From Bryobacteraceae bacterium (GTDB lineage: Bacteria; Acidobacteriota; Terriglobia; Bryobacterales; Bryobacteraceae), in assembly GCA_947458745.1 (NCBI GenBank), contig CANGYQ010000002.1:558001-622000 (forward strand): a DNA stretch of 64,000 nt. Reading direction: 5' to 3'. A program made the position numbers and the translations under genes. A model generated the notes under the pieces. It saw only the letters and a list, made by a program, of their open reading frames with translations, ran no database searches and was not told where the DNA came from. Position 1 is the stretch's first letter; every line of letters begins with the position of its first letter. Shown piece after piece: positions 27,375-36,261 of this stretch.

Positions 27375-28430
27375 CTAACGGGTGCCAGCGGCCCGGCTGA
27401 GTTCGACAATCAAGGCATCGAGAGCAATCGCCTTCTGGATGTTGCGCCGCACCAGTTGGCCCAAGGCCTCAACCCGCGTCACGGCCAGCCGGATCCAGCC
27501 AAAGGTGACGGTGGTGGCCAGCTGCTGCAGATCCCGCAGCAGGTCCACGTTGCGGATGTTAAGGTTGCCGTGGGCCAGCAGCAGCAGGTCTTCCAGCAGT
27601 ATTTCCAGCACTCGCAGCAGTTCATCCAGCTTTTCCGATTTGGAGGCCGAAATCGATTCCGCGTACTTCACCCAGGTGCTAAACGCCGCCTGCCCGGCGG
27701 CTACACGCAGCAGGGCGAGCATGGCTCCACGACGCTTGTCGTACAAATCGAGGTCGATCGACAGCGCCTGACCGGGAGAACCGTTGGCCAACGCCAGCCG
27801 CCTTTCGGGGCGGTCCACTTTAGCCTGCGTCGTGAGGAAGCTCTGCATCTCCTCCGGACCCAGCGCCGTCAGTTGCACGGGCACGGAGCGGGACCGGATG
27901 GTGGGCAGCAGATCATAGGCGTTGGTGGCCGTCATGATGATCACCAGGTGCGGCGGCGGCTCTTCGAGAGTCTTCAGCAGCGAATTGGCGGCCTGCTCGT
28001 TGGCCCGGTCAATTCCGTCGATCAGAAACACCCGGCGCGAACCGTGCAGGGGCGCAAAATGGGCCTGCTCCCGCAGGAAGCGCATCTGCGGCATGCCGAT
28101 CTGGCGCATCGGCCCGTCAGGCGGGAAGGTGACAAAGTCGGACTGGGTGGCGAAGAACAGCGGCTCTTCGTTGCGCTTCTCCGAGGTCCACTTTTCGCGC
28201 TCGCTGATGCGTTCCAGGTTGGCCGGAAGCGAAAGGTCGTCCTGTTCGATCTTGCTCGCCTCGCCCAGCACGGCGGCGGCGAAACGGCGGGCGAGGGTCG
28301 CTTTGCCGATACCCTCGGGTCCGTTGAACAGCAGCGTTTGCGGAATGCGGCCGGTGGACACCATCTGTTCCAGCGTGGCGACGGCACCAGCATTGCCCCA
28401 GAATGGTTCGCGGACGCGACCGTCAAACAT
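27375..28430 (-). CDS. holB: DNA polymerase III delta-prime subunit
   Basis: The product is about 351 residues, of clamp-loader type. FWGNAGAVATLEQMVSTGRIPQTLLFNGPEGIGKATLARR contains a Walker A variant GPEGIGKAT, and VFLIDGIDRANEQAANSLLKTLEEPPPHLVIIMTA carries Walker B-like and sensor residues. The zinc-binding cysteines usual in many HolB proteins are absent; there is no CxC..C module between strand 2 and the Walker B. The start ATG 28430 fits the family, with GAGGTGG upstream. It follows tmk by 104 bases, a pairing seen in many bacteria, and delta-prime loads the sliding clamp with DnaX and HolA encoded elsewhere. Confidence 0.92.
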   Translation of the reverse strand: MFDGRVREPFWGNAGAVATLEQMVSTGRIPQTLLFNGPEGIGKATLARRFAAAVLGEASKIEQDDLSLPANLERISEREKWTSEKRNEEPLFFATQSDFVTFPPDGPMRQIGMPQMRFLREQAHFAPLHGSRRVFLIDGIDRANEQAANSLLKTLEEPPPHLVIIMTATNAYDLLPTIRSRSVPVQLTALGPEEMQSFLTTQAKVDRPERRLALANGSPGQALSIDLDLYDKRRGAMLALLRVAAGQAAFSTWVKYAESISASKSEKLDELLRVLEILLEDLLLLAHGNLNIRNVDLLRDLQQLATTVTFGWIRLAVTRVEALGQLVRRNIQKAIALDALIVELSRAAGTR

Positions 28431-28534
28431 GGGAGGCCACCTCAAGCGGATGCGGAGAACGTTCTGGCTGCTGGTCTGAGGATTGGCGCGATTGGAGGGC
28501 AGCCCGCTCCTGCTGGTCGCGGCTAGGTTCCGGC

Positions 28535-29167
28535 CTAGACATGCGGAGCCACCGCCTCCCACACCAATTGCTCCACTTCGTCGGGCGTGCCGGAGGCGTC
28601 GATCAGGCGGAAGCGGTTGGGCTCGGCGGCAGCCATCCGGTGATAGGCGTCGCGGACCAGGGCGCGGAACTGGTCCGGCTCTTCTTCCAGGCGGTCACGC
28701 TTTTTCGCACGGGCGGCGCTGGTGGCAAGATCAATGTCGAGGCACAGGGTGAGATCGGGCTTCACGCCGCGGCAGGCGATCCGGTCCAGTTGCCGGACCA
28801 GTTCCTCCCCCAGGCCACGGCCGGAGCCCTGGTAGGCCAGCGTCGAATCGGTAAAGCGGTCGCTGATGATGATGGCGCCGCTGGCCACCCCTGGCCGAAT
28901 CAGTTCATCGACGTTCTGCGCGCGGGCCGCGAAATAGAGCAGGATCTCGGTGGTGGGCGAAAGTTCCGGCGTCGCGGGGTCCAGCAGGACCTCGCGGATG
29001 CGGCGGGAGATGCGGCTGCCGCCGGGTTCCGCGCTTTCGACGACATGCCGGCCCAGTTGACGCAAGCGCGCGACCAAACGGACCATCTGCGTCGACTTGC
29101 CGCCGCCGTCGATGCCCTCAAAACTGATGAAGAGGCCGCGCGTATCAGGCACGTTACTGGGCCTCAT
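28535..29167 (-). CDS. tmk: Thymidylate kinase
   Basis: The product is 210 residues, the standard size. The enzyme converts dTMP to dTDP with ATP. The P-loop is FEGIDGGGKST near residues 16-26, the DR motif lies in IISDRFTDSTLAYQGSGRGL, and the lid has the basic segment RAKKRDRLEEE. The active-site residues look intact, which contrasts with the dTMP-kinase-like pair at 52579-53951. The start codon overlaps the end of the uracil-DNA glycosylase gene by 14 bases. With holB downstream, this is the usual tmk-holB arrangement. Confidence 0.95.
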   Translation of the reverse strand: MRPSNVPDTRGLFISFEGIDGGGKSTQMVRLVARLRQLGRHVVESAEPGGSRISRRIREVLLDPATPELSPTTEILLYFAARAQNVDELIRPGVASGAIIISDRFTDSTLAYQGSGRGLGEELVRQLDRIACRGVKPDLTLCLDIDLATSAARAKKRDRLEEEPDQFRALVRDAYHRMAAAEPNRFRLIDASGTPDEVEQLVWEAVAPHV

Positions 29168-30143
29168 CGTAGACGAAGTGGAGCACCTTTTTCAGGTCTT
29201 CCCAGGCTTCGCGGCGCAGTTCCTTGGACTGGTTCCGCAACAGGTAGGACGGGTGATAGGTGACCATCACCGGCACATCGCGCCACTTGTACCACTGGCC
29301 GCGCGCCTTGGTGATGCCTTCCTTTAGGTTCAGCAGCGCCTTGGCCGCCGTGCCGCCCAGGCAGCAAATTGCCCGGGGCTTCATGACGGTCAACTGACGC
29401 GACAGGAACTGGCCGCAGATCTCCATTTCATCCGGCTGCGGCGTCCGGTTCTCCGGCGGGCGGCACTTGACGACGTTGCAAATGTAGACATCCGGGCGCG
29501 TGATGGCGATGCCTTCTTTGGCCGCCGTGTTCTCGATCATCTGCGTCAACAGCTGACCGGCTCGGCCGACAAACGGCAGACCTTGCTGGTCTTCATCGGC
29601 ACCGGGGCCTTCGCCCACAAAGACGAGCGGCGATTGTTCATTGCCGGAACCAAAGACGATCTTGTTGCGGCCTTCGCACAAGCGGCACCGGCGGCAATCG
29701 CCGATGTCCTCGCGGATCTTCAGCATCGAATCATCGGCGGGTTCAAGCGGGGGCAAGGTATACAACTCAGGCATGGGTTCAATGAGGGGTAGCGGGGGCG
29801 GCGGAGTGAGCTTGGGCGCCGGTTCCGGTTGAGGCGTGGCCCGGGAGGCCACCGGCACGGCGGGTGGCGGCATAGCTGGCGGCGGTACTTCCAGTGGGGT
29901 TGCCGCTAGCACTAGCTTGGCCACAGGAGCGGCTGGAGCGATGCTGACAGGCTCCGGTGCGGGTAACTTCGGGGCAGACAATGGTGCCGCCGGTGGTGGT
30001 GCAGCGGGTGGCGTGGCCACCTCAACCGTATCGGGGGCAGCCGCATCAGCCACAGCGGCCTCACCCGCCGGGCGGCGGAACAGAAAAGTGAAGCCCAGGT
30101 CCTGGTAGAACTCCAGTTGGCGCCGTTTTTCTTCCGGTGTCAT
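29154..30143 (-). CDS. Type 4 uracil-DNA glycosylase with Pro/Ala-rich linker
   Basis: The product is about 329 residues, longer than the usual 200 or so. An N-terminal helix ([18 protein letters not shown]) is followed by roughly 110 residues of Pro/Ala/Val low complexity, then the catalytic domain. This has [18 protein letters not shown] (iron-sulfur cysteines), [26 protein letters not shown] (motif 1), [21 protein letters not shown] and HPSYLLR (the motif 3 region). Family-4 enzymes carry a [4Fe-4S] cluster and remove uracil from DNA. I used ATG 30143, where GAGTGAG lies upstream. Its 3' end overlaps tmk by 14 bases. Confidence 0.93.
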   Translation of the reverse strand: MTPEEKRRQLEFYQDLGFTFLFRRPAGEAAVADAAAPDTVEVATPPAAPPPAAPLSAPKLPAPEPVSIAPAAPVAKLVLAATPLEVPPPAMPPPAVPVASRATPQPEPAPKLTPPPPLPLIEPMPELYTLPPLEPADDSMLKIREDIGDCRRCRLCEGRNKIVFGSGNEQSPLVFVGEGPGADEDQQGLPFVGRAGQLLTQMIENTAAKEGIAITRPDVYICNVVKCRPPENRTPQPDEMEICGQFLSRQLTVMKPRAICCLGGTAAKALLNLKEGITKARGQWYKWRDVPVMVTYHPSYLLRNQSKELRREAWEDLKKVLHFVYDEAQ

Positions 30144-30168
30144 CTCACTCGCTCCGTGATGGGCCCTT

Positions 30169-31386
30169 TCACGCCGCCCCGTGCAACGCCAGCCGCAACC
30201 GGAGGGCGTGATCAAAAATGACGTCGGCGATGGCGCGCTTGGCCGCCGCCGGAACTTCCACGGTTTCGCCGGTGCTCATCACCAGCGTCACTTCGTTCAT
30301 GTCGGATTCGAAGCCGGTGGAGGTGGAGTTCACCAGATTGCCCACCACCATGTCGCAGTGCTTGGTTTCCAGCTTTCGCCGCGCCTCAGCGACCAGGTTC
30401 TGAGTTTCTGCCGCAAAGCCGATCAGCAACCGGTCTCCTTTGCGACGTCCGGCTTCGGCCAGGATGTCGGGCGTCGGATCAAGGTTCAGGCTCAGCCGCA
30501 GAGCGCTCTTTTTTACCTTCTGGTCCGGTACGTCCACCACGTGATAGTCCGCGACCGCCGCCGCTTTGATGATGATGGACGCTTGGTCCAGCTGTGCCAT
30601 CACGGCCTCGCGCATTTGCTGGGCCGTGCGCACGTGCACCATCTCGACACCCGCTGGCTCTTCGATGTGCACCGGGCCGGTGATCAGCACGACGCGAGCT
30701 CCGCGATCGCGCGCCGCTTCGGCCAACGCGTAGCCCATCTTGCCGCTGGAGCGGTTGGTGATGTAGCGTACGGGGTCCAGGGGCTCCTGGGTGGGGCCGG
30801 CGGTGATGAGGATGGTTTCGCCCTCAAGGTCATGCCGCGGATGCGCCACAGCGTCCACGAAGGCGGCAATCTGATCCGGCTCCGCCAGCCGTCCCGGTCC
30901 AGTGGTGCCACAGGCCAGCAGGCCGGAATCGGGCGCAATCAAGTGATGCCCCGGGCGCTGCCGCAAGACGGCCACGTTGGCCTGGGTGGCGGGGTGCTGC
31001 CACATGTTCGAGTTCATGGCTGGGGCCAGGACGACGGGTCCGGTGAAGGCCAGGTAGGTGGTCGAGAGAAAGTCCGGCGCCAAGCCATGGGCAAATTTGG
31101 CCAGCAGGTCGGCGGTAGCGGGGGCCACCAGCAACAGGTCGCTTTCTTGGGCGACGCCAATGTGTTCGACGGAGCTGGAGAGGGTCGCCTCGGGCGAGGC
31201 TTCAGAGAAGAGGCCGGTGATCACTTTCTGGCCGGTTAGGGCGGCGAAAGTAAGGGGCTGGATGAACTGTTGCGCGCTCTCGGTGAGGATTACCTGGACG
31301 GTGTGGCCGCGCTCCATGAGCCTGCGGGCCACTTCCGCCGCCTTGTAGGCGGCAATGCCTCCGCCAACACCGAGAGCGATCTTCAT
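30169..31386 (-). CDS. coaBC: Bifunctional phosphopantothenoylcysteine decarboxylase/phosphopantothenate-cysteine ligase
   Basis: The product is 405 residues, full length for CoaBC (Dfp). It makes 4'-phosphopantetheine in two steps of coenzyme A synthesis. The flavin decarboxylase half has LGVGGGIAAYKAAEVARRL, SSVEHIGVAQESDLLLVAPAT with the catalytic His, VLAPAMNSNMW and LLACGTTGPGRL with the catalytic Cys. The ligase half has VLITAGPTQEPLDPVRYITNRSSGKMG and the C-terminal EVTLVMSTGE. The ATG lies 35 bases downstream of the rpoZ stop, the common acidobacterial and proteobacterial order gmk-rpoZ-coaBC. Confidence 0.96.
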   Translation of the reverse strand: MKIALGVGGGIAAYKAAEVARRLMERGHTVQVILTESAQQFIQPLTFAALTGQKVITGLFSEASPEATLSSSVEHIGVAQESDLLLVAPATADLLAKFAHGLAPDFLSTTYLAFTGPVVLAPAMNSNMWQHPATQANVAVLRQRPGHHLIAPDSGLLACGTTGPGRLAEPDQIAAFVDAVAHPRHDLEGETILITAGPTQEPLDPVRYITNRSSGKMGYALAEAARDRGARVVLITGPVHIEEPAGVEMVHVRTAQQMREAVMAQLDQASIIIKAAAVADYHVVDVPDQKVKKSALRLSLNLDPTPDILAEAGRRKGDRLLIGFAAETQNLVAEARRKLETKHCDMVVGNLVNSTSTGFESDMNEVTLVMSTGETVEVPAAAKRAIADVIFDHALRLRLALHGAA

Positions 31387-31421
31387 GAATCGAGCTTACT
31401 CAAGCTGGACGGAGCCAGCGT

Positions 31422-31652
31422 CTAGACGACTTCGGCGGGACGGTCGCGGTTGGAATCTTCGTACTTCACCAGGCCGCGGCGCACTTCTTCCATAGAGGCG
31501 ATGGTGGGCTTCTTCAGCGTGGTCGGCAGGAAGCTGCGGGCGCCCGCTTGCAACTGGCGCGCGCGCTTGGCGGCGACGATGATGAAGCGATAGGTGCTGG
31601 ATTCCGGGTCATCCGGAATCGTGTTCAACGCATTAGGGCGCAAGTCAGACAT
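31422..31652 (-). CDS. rpoZ: RNA polymerase omega subunit
   Basis: The product is 76 residues, the normal small size. The characteristic core YRFIIVAAKRARQLQAGAR (about residues 21-39) helps hold the beta-prime subunit. It is followed by TIASMEEVRRGLVKY, a helix conserved in omega proteins of this group. It lies between gmk and coaBC, the standard neighbourhood. GGAGTTTGAAGAA precedes the ATG. Confidence 0.94.
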   Translation of the reverse strand: MSDLRPNALNTIPDDPESSTYRFIIVAAKRARQLQAGARSFLPTTLKKPTIASMEEVRRGLVKYEDSNRDRPAEVV

Positions 31653-31694
31653 TTCTTCAAACTCCTCAAACCAATACCGCGGTCAACCTAAACA

Positions 31695-32303
31695 CTACCG
31701 GTCGAACGTGGCCAGAATCGGGCCAATCCGTTCTTCCATCCGGATCCGGCGGACGCGTTCCGCAGCGACGATCGCCTGCAGGTTGCGCACCGAATCCTCT
31801 ACCTGATCATTCACCAACACGTAGTCGTAGTCGGCGTAGTTGCGGATCTCATTGGCCGCTTCCCGCAGCCGCCGCTCAATCACCGCTTCGGAATCTTCCG
31901 AACGGGCCCGCAGCCGCTTTTCGAGGATCTCCCGGGAAGGTGCCAGGATAAAAATCGAAACCGCGTACGGTATCCGCTGCTTTAATTGTCGCGCACCCTG
32001 CACATCAATGTCGAGAACCAGATCGTGGCGTTGAGCTTGTGCCTGTTCCAGGCTGGAGATGTGGGTGCCGTAGTAGTTGCCGAAAACCTCGGCCCATTCC
32101 AAAAACTCATTCTTGGCGTTACGGGCCTGGAAATCCTCGCGACCAATGTAGTGATAGCTTTCGCCATCCTTCTCATTGCCGCGCGGGGCCCGTGTGGTGT
32201 AGGAAATCGAGAAATCAAGCCGGGGATCTTCCGCGAGCAGGCGGTTCACCAAAGTGGATTTGCCGGAGCCCGACGGCGCCGAAACGATGAAGACATTGGT
32301 CAT
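31695..32303 (-). CDS. gmk: Guanylate kinase
   Basis: The product is 202 residues, full length. It converts GMP to GDP with ATP. The P-loop SAPSGSGKSTL lies near residues 8-18, and the GMP-binding region has FSISYTTRAPRGNEKDGESYHYIGREDF. DLVLDIDVQGARQLK (Walker B and following residues) and the lid ILEKRLRARSED complete the family set. It is preceded by a 78-base gap after yicC containing TAATAC about 20 bases upstream of its start, so it may have its own promoter in addition to read-through. Confidence 0.96.
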   Translation of the reverse strand: MTNVFIVSAPSGSGKSTLVNRLLAEDPRLDFSISYTTRAPRGNEKDGESYHYIGREDFQARNAKNEFLEWAEVFGNYYGTHISSLEQAQAQRHDLVLDIDVQGARQLKQRIPYAVSIFILAPSREILEKRLRARSEDSEAVIERRLREAANEIRNYADYDYVLVNDQVEDSVRNLQAIVAAERVRRIRMEERIGPILATFDR

Positions 32304-32381
32304 CGGGTAGGTAAAAGTATTATTCCAGAGTCATCGACCACAAGAGGGGTAAATTTAGGTCCGGCCATCAGATAGCTCCCG

Positions 32382-33272
32382 CTACTCGACATTGAGTGAC
32401 TGCTCCCGGATCTTCTCGATCTCGGCTTTCAGCGCCAGACCGAGATGCGTCAGGGCCATGCCCGCCTCTCCGGCGTTGGCCGATTTGGCCAGCGTCGTAT
32501 TGGCTTCGCGGTTCAGCTCCTGGAGCAGGAAATCGAGCTTCTTGCCCATTTCGCCGCCCGCTTCGAGCAGCTTTTTCAGTTCCGCGGTGTGGATGCGCAG
32601 GCGGGCCAGCTCCTCGGCGATGTCGGAGCGATCTGCCAGCAGCGCGGCTTCCTGCGCCAACCGTTGCGGGTCCAGCTTCAGCTCCAGGTCGGCCAGCTTC
32701 TGGTTGACGCGGATTCGCAGCGCGGCGACAATCGCTTCCCGGTGCGGCTCAATTTGATCCACCAGGCCGGCAATGGCCGCTTGGCGCGACTGCATATCGG
32801 CAGCCAGTTCCGCGCCTTCCCGCTGCCGGAACTGGTCAAACAGGTCGATGGCGGCGTGGAGCGCGTCCACCAGTTGGGCTTCCGTTGCCGCATCCGGCTC
32901 ACCAATGGCACCGCTGGAATCGGCCAGGATGCCCGGCAAGCGAAGGGCGGCGTTCAGATCGGGCTCGCCGGAGAGGTGGTATTCAGCGGCCAGGGTCCGG
33001 TAGGAGGCGATATAGGTGTCCAGCAGTTCCCGATTGACGGCCGCCGCTGCTGCCGTGCGTGGCCGTTCGACTGCGGCGCGCAGTTCGACGTGGCCGCGGT
33101 GGAGCCGCTTCTTCAGCACTGCGCGGAGAGCGGCCTCATAGGGCTCCAGTGCGCTCGGCAGGCCGATGTGCAGGTCCAGCGTGCGGTGGTTGACGCTCTT
33201 CAGCGAAAATGTCACGTCGCCCAACCCGGTGGGCCGCTTGAGCCGGGCATAGCCCGTCATCGAACGAGTCAT
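32382..33272 (-). CDS. yicC: YicC/YloC family endoribonuclease
   Basis: The product is 296 residues. The N-terminal MTRSMTGYAR block and VTFSLKSVNHRTLDLHIGLPSALEPYEAALRAVLKKRLHRGHVE are diagnostic. The C-terminal DUF1732 region has DRSDIAEELARLRIHTAELKKLLEAG, KLDFLLQELNREANTTLAKS, the last bearing conserved residues for RNA cleavage. YicC proteins are endoribonucleases involved in small-RNA decay. It overlaps the MsbA-like gene by four bases and is followed by gmk, its frequent partner. Confidence 0.94.
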   Translation of the reverse strand: MTRSMTGYARLKRPTGLGDVTFSLKSVNHRTLDLHIGLPSALEPYEAALRAVLKKRLHRGHVELRAAVERPRTAAAAAVNRELLDTYIASYRTLAAEYHLSGEPDLNAALRLPGILADSSGAIGEPDAATEAQLVDALHAAIDLFDQFRQREGAELAADMQSRQAAIAGLVDQIEPHREAIVAALRIRVNQKLADLELKLDPQRLAQEAALLADRSDIAEELARLRIHTAELKKLLEAGGEMGKKLDFLLQELNREANTTLAKSANAGEAGMALTHLGLALKAEIEKIREQSLNVE

Positions 33273-35077
33273 GATACGTCTGCCTCCAAGTACTGCATTT
33301 CGTGCAAGCGCTGGTAGATGCCGCCGCCGGAGACCAGCTCTTCATGCGTGCCTACTTCGCTCACCTGACCCTTGTCGATCACGACAATCTTGTCCGCCCG
33401 GCGGATGGTGGAGAGGCGATGCGCGATCACGATGACGGTGCGGCCTTCAATCAGGTTCGAGAGCGCCCGCTGCACCAGCATCTCGGATTCGGTATCGAGG
33501 TGCGAGGTGGCTTCGTCCAGGATCAAGATCGGCGCGTTGCGCAGCAGCGCCCGGGCGATGGCCAACCGTTGACGCTGGCCGCCGGAGAGCTTAGTGCCGC
33601 GTTCGCCGATCACGGTTTCGTAGCCTTCCGGAAGCTGTTCAATGAATTCGGCCGCCAGGGCGTTGCGCGCGGCTTCGCGAACCTCAGCGTCGGTGGCGCT
33701 CAGCCGCCCGTAGCGGATGTTGTTGGCGACGGTGTCGTTGAACAGGAACGTTTCCTGGGCCACGATGCCGATCTGGCCGCGTAGAGAGTCGAGGGTGTAG
33801 TCGCGGATGTCGCGGCCGTCGATCGTCAACTCGCCGCCGGAGATCTCGCGGAAGCGGGGCACCATGTTGGCCGTGGTCGTCTTGCCGCCGCCAGAGGGAC
33901 CCACCAGCGCCACCACTTCACCATGCTTCACTTCCAGGTTGATGCCGCGCAGGGTGTCGATGTCAGCGGTTGGGTAGCGGAACCGCACTTCACGGAAGTG
34001 GATGCTTTGGCAGAACGCGGTTAAGGGCTGCGCCTGTGGGCTATCGCAGATCTCGTGCTTGGTATCGAGATACTCAAACACCTTCTGCGACGCGCCCGCG
34101 GCTTGCTGGAATATGTTGTGGATGCCGGTGAGCCGCTTCACCGGCTCATAGAGCATCAGCAGCGCGATGACAAAGCTGGTGAACTCTCCCGCCGTCATCG
34201 CGCCGGTCTTGATCTGCGTGCGGGCGTAGGTGAGCAGGCCGATGATGGTGAGCGCGCCGAAGAACTCGATCAAGGGCGAGGCCAGTGCTTGCTGGGCCAC
34301 GTAGCGTAGGTTCGAGATGCGCAGGCGCCGCGTGGCGGCTTCAAAACGCACGGCCTCGTGCTGCTCCGCATTGAAGGCCTTCACCACCGGATGCCCGGCC
34401 AGAGCTTCCTGCAGCACCTCATTCACTTCGGCCGCGTCATCCTGGGCGCGGCGTGTCGTGCGGCGTAGCCGCTTGCCGATGCGGGCGGTGGGCACCAGCA
34501 CGAATGGCAGCACGGTCAAGGACACGAAGGCCAGCTTCCAGTCGTGCTGGAGCAGGACGGTCAATAGGCCGATCGCCGAGAAGCTTTGCCGCAGCCAGTC
34601 CGCCAGCATGTGGGAGGAGGCTACCTGGATCTTTTCGATGTCGTTCATGATGGACGACATCAGCCGGGCGGTCGAGTTCAGTTCAAAAAACTGCGAATCC
34701 TGCTTCAGCACGTGGGTAAACACCCGTTGCCGCAGGTCCATGACGGCGCCCAGGCCGACGTAGTTGATCAGGTAGTTGCCGCAGTAATCGCAGACGCCCT
34801 TGATCAGGTAGACGGTGGTAATGCCGGCGGCCACCATGGTCCAGACATCGTGCATACCGGCCGGGAAGAGATGATTCAAATCAAGGCGCAGGCCGATGGC
34901 GGGGAACGTCAGCAACGGCACGGCATCATCGGCTGTCGAGGGGTTCAGCACCCGGTCAAAAATCGGCCGGATCAGCAAGGCCAGCGCCGCTTGCGCCGCG
35001 CCGACCAGGGCCATCAGCACGACGGACCCCGCCAAGGCCGCCCAGTATGGCTTCACATACGCGAGCAGCCGTCTCAT
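33269..35077 (-). CDS. MsbA-like ABC exporter, fused membrane and ATPase half-transporter
   Basis: The product is 602 residues, a half-transporter. Six membrane segments occupy about residues 15-310, and the ATPase domain 340-590. It has VGPSGGGKTTTANM (Walker A), IVAQETFLFNDTVANNIRYG (Q-loop region), LSGGQRQRLAIARALL (signature), ILILDEATSHLD (Walker B) and IAHRLST (H-loop). The best match in type is lipid A or lipid-linked glycan flippases such as MsbA. Four-base overlaps with the glycosyltransferase upstream and yicC downstream mean translational coupling. The heptosyltransferase next to it supports a role in lipopolysaccharide transport. Confidence 0.9.
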   Translation of the reverse strand: MRRLLAYVKPYWAALAGSVVLMALVGAAQAALALLIRPIFDRVLNPSTADDAVPLLTFPAIGLRLDLNHLFPAGMHDVWTMVAAGITTVYLIKGVCDYCGNYLINYVGLGAVMDLRQRVFTHVLKQDSQFFELNSTARLMSSIMNDIEKIQVASSHMLADWLRQSFSAIGLLTVLLQHDWKLAFVSLTVLPFVLVPTARIGKRLRRTTRRAQDDAAEVNEVLQEALAGHPVVKAFNAEQHEAVRFEAATRRLRISNLRYVAQQALASPLIEFFGALTIIGLLTYARTQIKTGAMTAGEFTSFVIALLMLYEPVKRLTGIHNIFQQAAGASQKVFEYLDTKHEICDSPQAQPLTAFCQSIHFREVRFRYPTADIDTLRGINLEVKHGEVVALVGPSGGGKTTTANMVPRFREISGGELTIDGRDIRDYTLDSLRGQIGIVAQETFLFNDTVANNIRYGRLSATDAEVREAARNALAAEFIEQLPEGYETVIGERGTKLSGGQRQRLAIARALLRNAPILILDEATSHLDTESEMLVQRALSNLIEGRTVIVIAHRLSTIRRADKIVVIDKGQVSEVGTHEELVSGGGIYQRLHEMQYLEADVS

Positions 35078-35973
35078 CCGCGCCCTGCCTGGCGCACAGA
35101 AGCGCTCCTCAGATCGGCCACGGCTTCGCGAACGGCGGTGACCGGGATGGCCGAGAGATCATTGTTTTTCAGCACTCGAGCTTCGGTGCGCCAGGGTGCC
35201 CAGACCACTTCATTGGACGGTCCGAACAACACGACTACCGGCAGCCCAAATGCCGCCGCCATGTGCGCGGGGCCGGAATCGTTGCCGACGAACAGCGACG
35301 CCCCGGCCAGCAGCCGCTTGGTCTCGTTCAGTGATCCGGCCACGCAGCGGTACTGCCTGAAAGGCGTGAAGTCGTCCGCTGCGGTACCGATGAAGACGGG
35401 CTCCAGATCGAGCGCGGCGGCCAGTTCCGCAAAGCGCTCCGCGGGCCACTGCTTTTCCGGTGCCGAGGCAAAGGGATGGATCACGGCGTAGGGCAGCCCA
35501 GCCACGGGTGGGTCAGAAAAGAGCCTGGCCCGCGGAATTTCCGTTGGGGGAACGCCCAGCCAGAACATCGCGGAGGCGACATGCTCCGCTGTGTGGACCA
35601 CGCGGTCCACGCCCAGAATCTCCTGCGCCCGGGGGATGCGGAGGTTGTAGATCCAGCGCAGGGAATAGTGCGCAAAGCCGGCCCGCCAGCGGGCGCCGGA
35701 CTTTAGGGTCATCAACGCGCTGCGGGTGCCGCCATGGAGGTTGATCGTCAGGTCCGGGCGGAAGCGGCGGACATCATCAACAATCTCCAGCCCCGGCACA
35801 CCTTCATAAATGGCACGAAAGGCGGGTTCCGCGACAACGCCCAAAGCGATGCCCGGCTGATGCGCCTGCAACAGTTGGATGGCGGGCGTGGTGAGCACGC
35901 AATCGCCCAAGCTCCGCAACCGGATGAGGAGGACCCGAAGGTCCGCCCTATTCTTCGATAGTGGCTTTATCAA
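35074..35973 (-). CDS. Glycosyltransferase family 9 (ADP-heptose:LPS heptosyltransferase-type)
   Basis: The product is 299 residues with the GT9 pattern. RVLLIRLRSLGDCVLTTPAIQLL is the family N-terminus, YAVIHPFASAPEKQWPAERFAELA and FVGNDSGPAHMAAAFGLPVVVLFGPSNEVVWAPW are the conserved nucleotide-sugar and acceptor motifs. These enzymes add heptose to the lipopolysaccharide core on the inner face of the inner membrane. It overlaps the Trm112-like gene by 26 bases at its start and the MsbA-like gene by four at its end, consistent with one envelope operon. Confidence 0.9.
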   Translation of the reverse strand: MIKPLSKNRADLRVLLIRLRSLGDCVLTTPAIQLLQAHQPGIALGVVAEPAFRAIYEGVPGLEIVDDVRRFRPDLTINLHGGTRSALMTLKSGARWRAGFAHYSLRWIYNLRIPRAQEILGVDRVVHTAEHVASAMFWLGVPPTEIPRARLFSDPPVAGLPYAVIHPFASAPEKQWPAERFAELAAALDLEPVFIGTAADDFTPFRQYRCVAGSLNETKRLLAGASLFVGNDSGPAHMAAAFGLPVVVLFGPSNEVVWAPWRTEARVLKNNDLSAIPVTAVREAVADLRSASVRQAGRG

Positions 35974-36118
35974 TCAACATCACCGGGATGTCGTCTTGGA
36001 TGGGGTAGACGCGTTTGCAGGCCTGACACTTCAAGCCGCGAGATTCCGCCAGCAGTTCCAGGGGCTGGTGGCACTGGGGGCAGACAAGCAGGTCGAGAAG
36101 TTCTTTACTGATGGCCAT
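35948..36118 (-). CDS. Trm112 family zinc-ribbon protein
   Basis: The product is 56 residues: MAISKELLDLLVCPQCHQPLELL, then LKCQACKRVYPIQDDIPVML. The two CxxC pairs form a zinc ribbon typical of Trm112/YcaR proteins, which activate methyltransferases and are often found beside lipid A and LPS genes in bacteria. AGGAG lies six bases before the ATG. A longer open frame upstream reaches into the promoter region of infC and is not needed. It is the first gene of the minus-strand run. Confidence 0.92.
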   Translation of the reverse strand: MAISKELLDLLVCPQCHQPLELLAESRGLKCQACKRVYPIQDDIPVMLIDKATIEE

Positions 36119-36187
36119 AACCACTCCTGAGTGTAACAGCGCCGAACCCGAATTTCTGGCTGGCGGCATCCACGCCCAATGGGTGGG

Positions 36188-36216
36188 TTCAACTGTAGAC
36201 AAAAATCTGATAGTAT
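36188..36216 (+). promoter_or_regulatory. Possible infC promoter
   Basis: TTCAAC (36188-36193) and TAGTAT (36211-36216) are 17 bases apart, 46 bases before the infC ATG. They match the consensus at about three and four of six positions. It lies in the gap between the divergent Trm112 and infC genes. Confidence 0.3.
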
Positions 36217-36261
36217 CGGGCAATGATCCGTATTTCGAGCGCGATCGGTCAATCCTAGCGC

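Noticed and set aside
33269-35077. The ABC exporter as CydC/CydD partner for the bd oxidase
   Set aside because: It is one half-transporter placed between LPS and yicC genes, 5 kb from cydAB and on the other strand; CydDC would be two genes beside cydAB.
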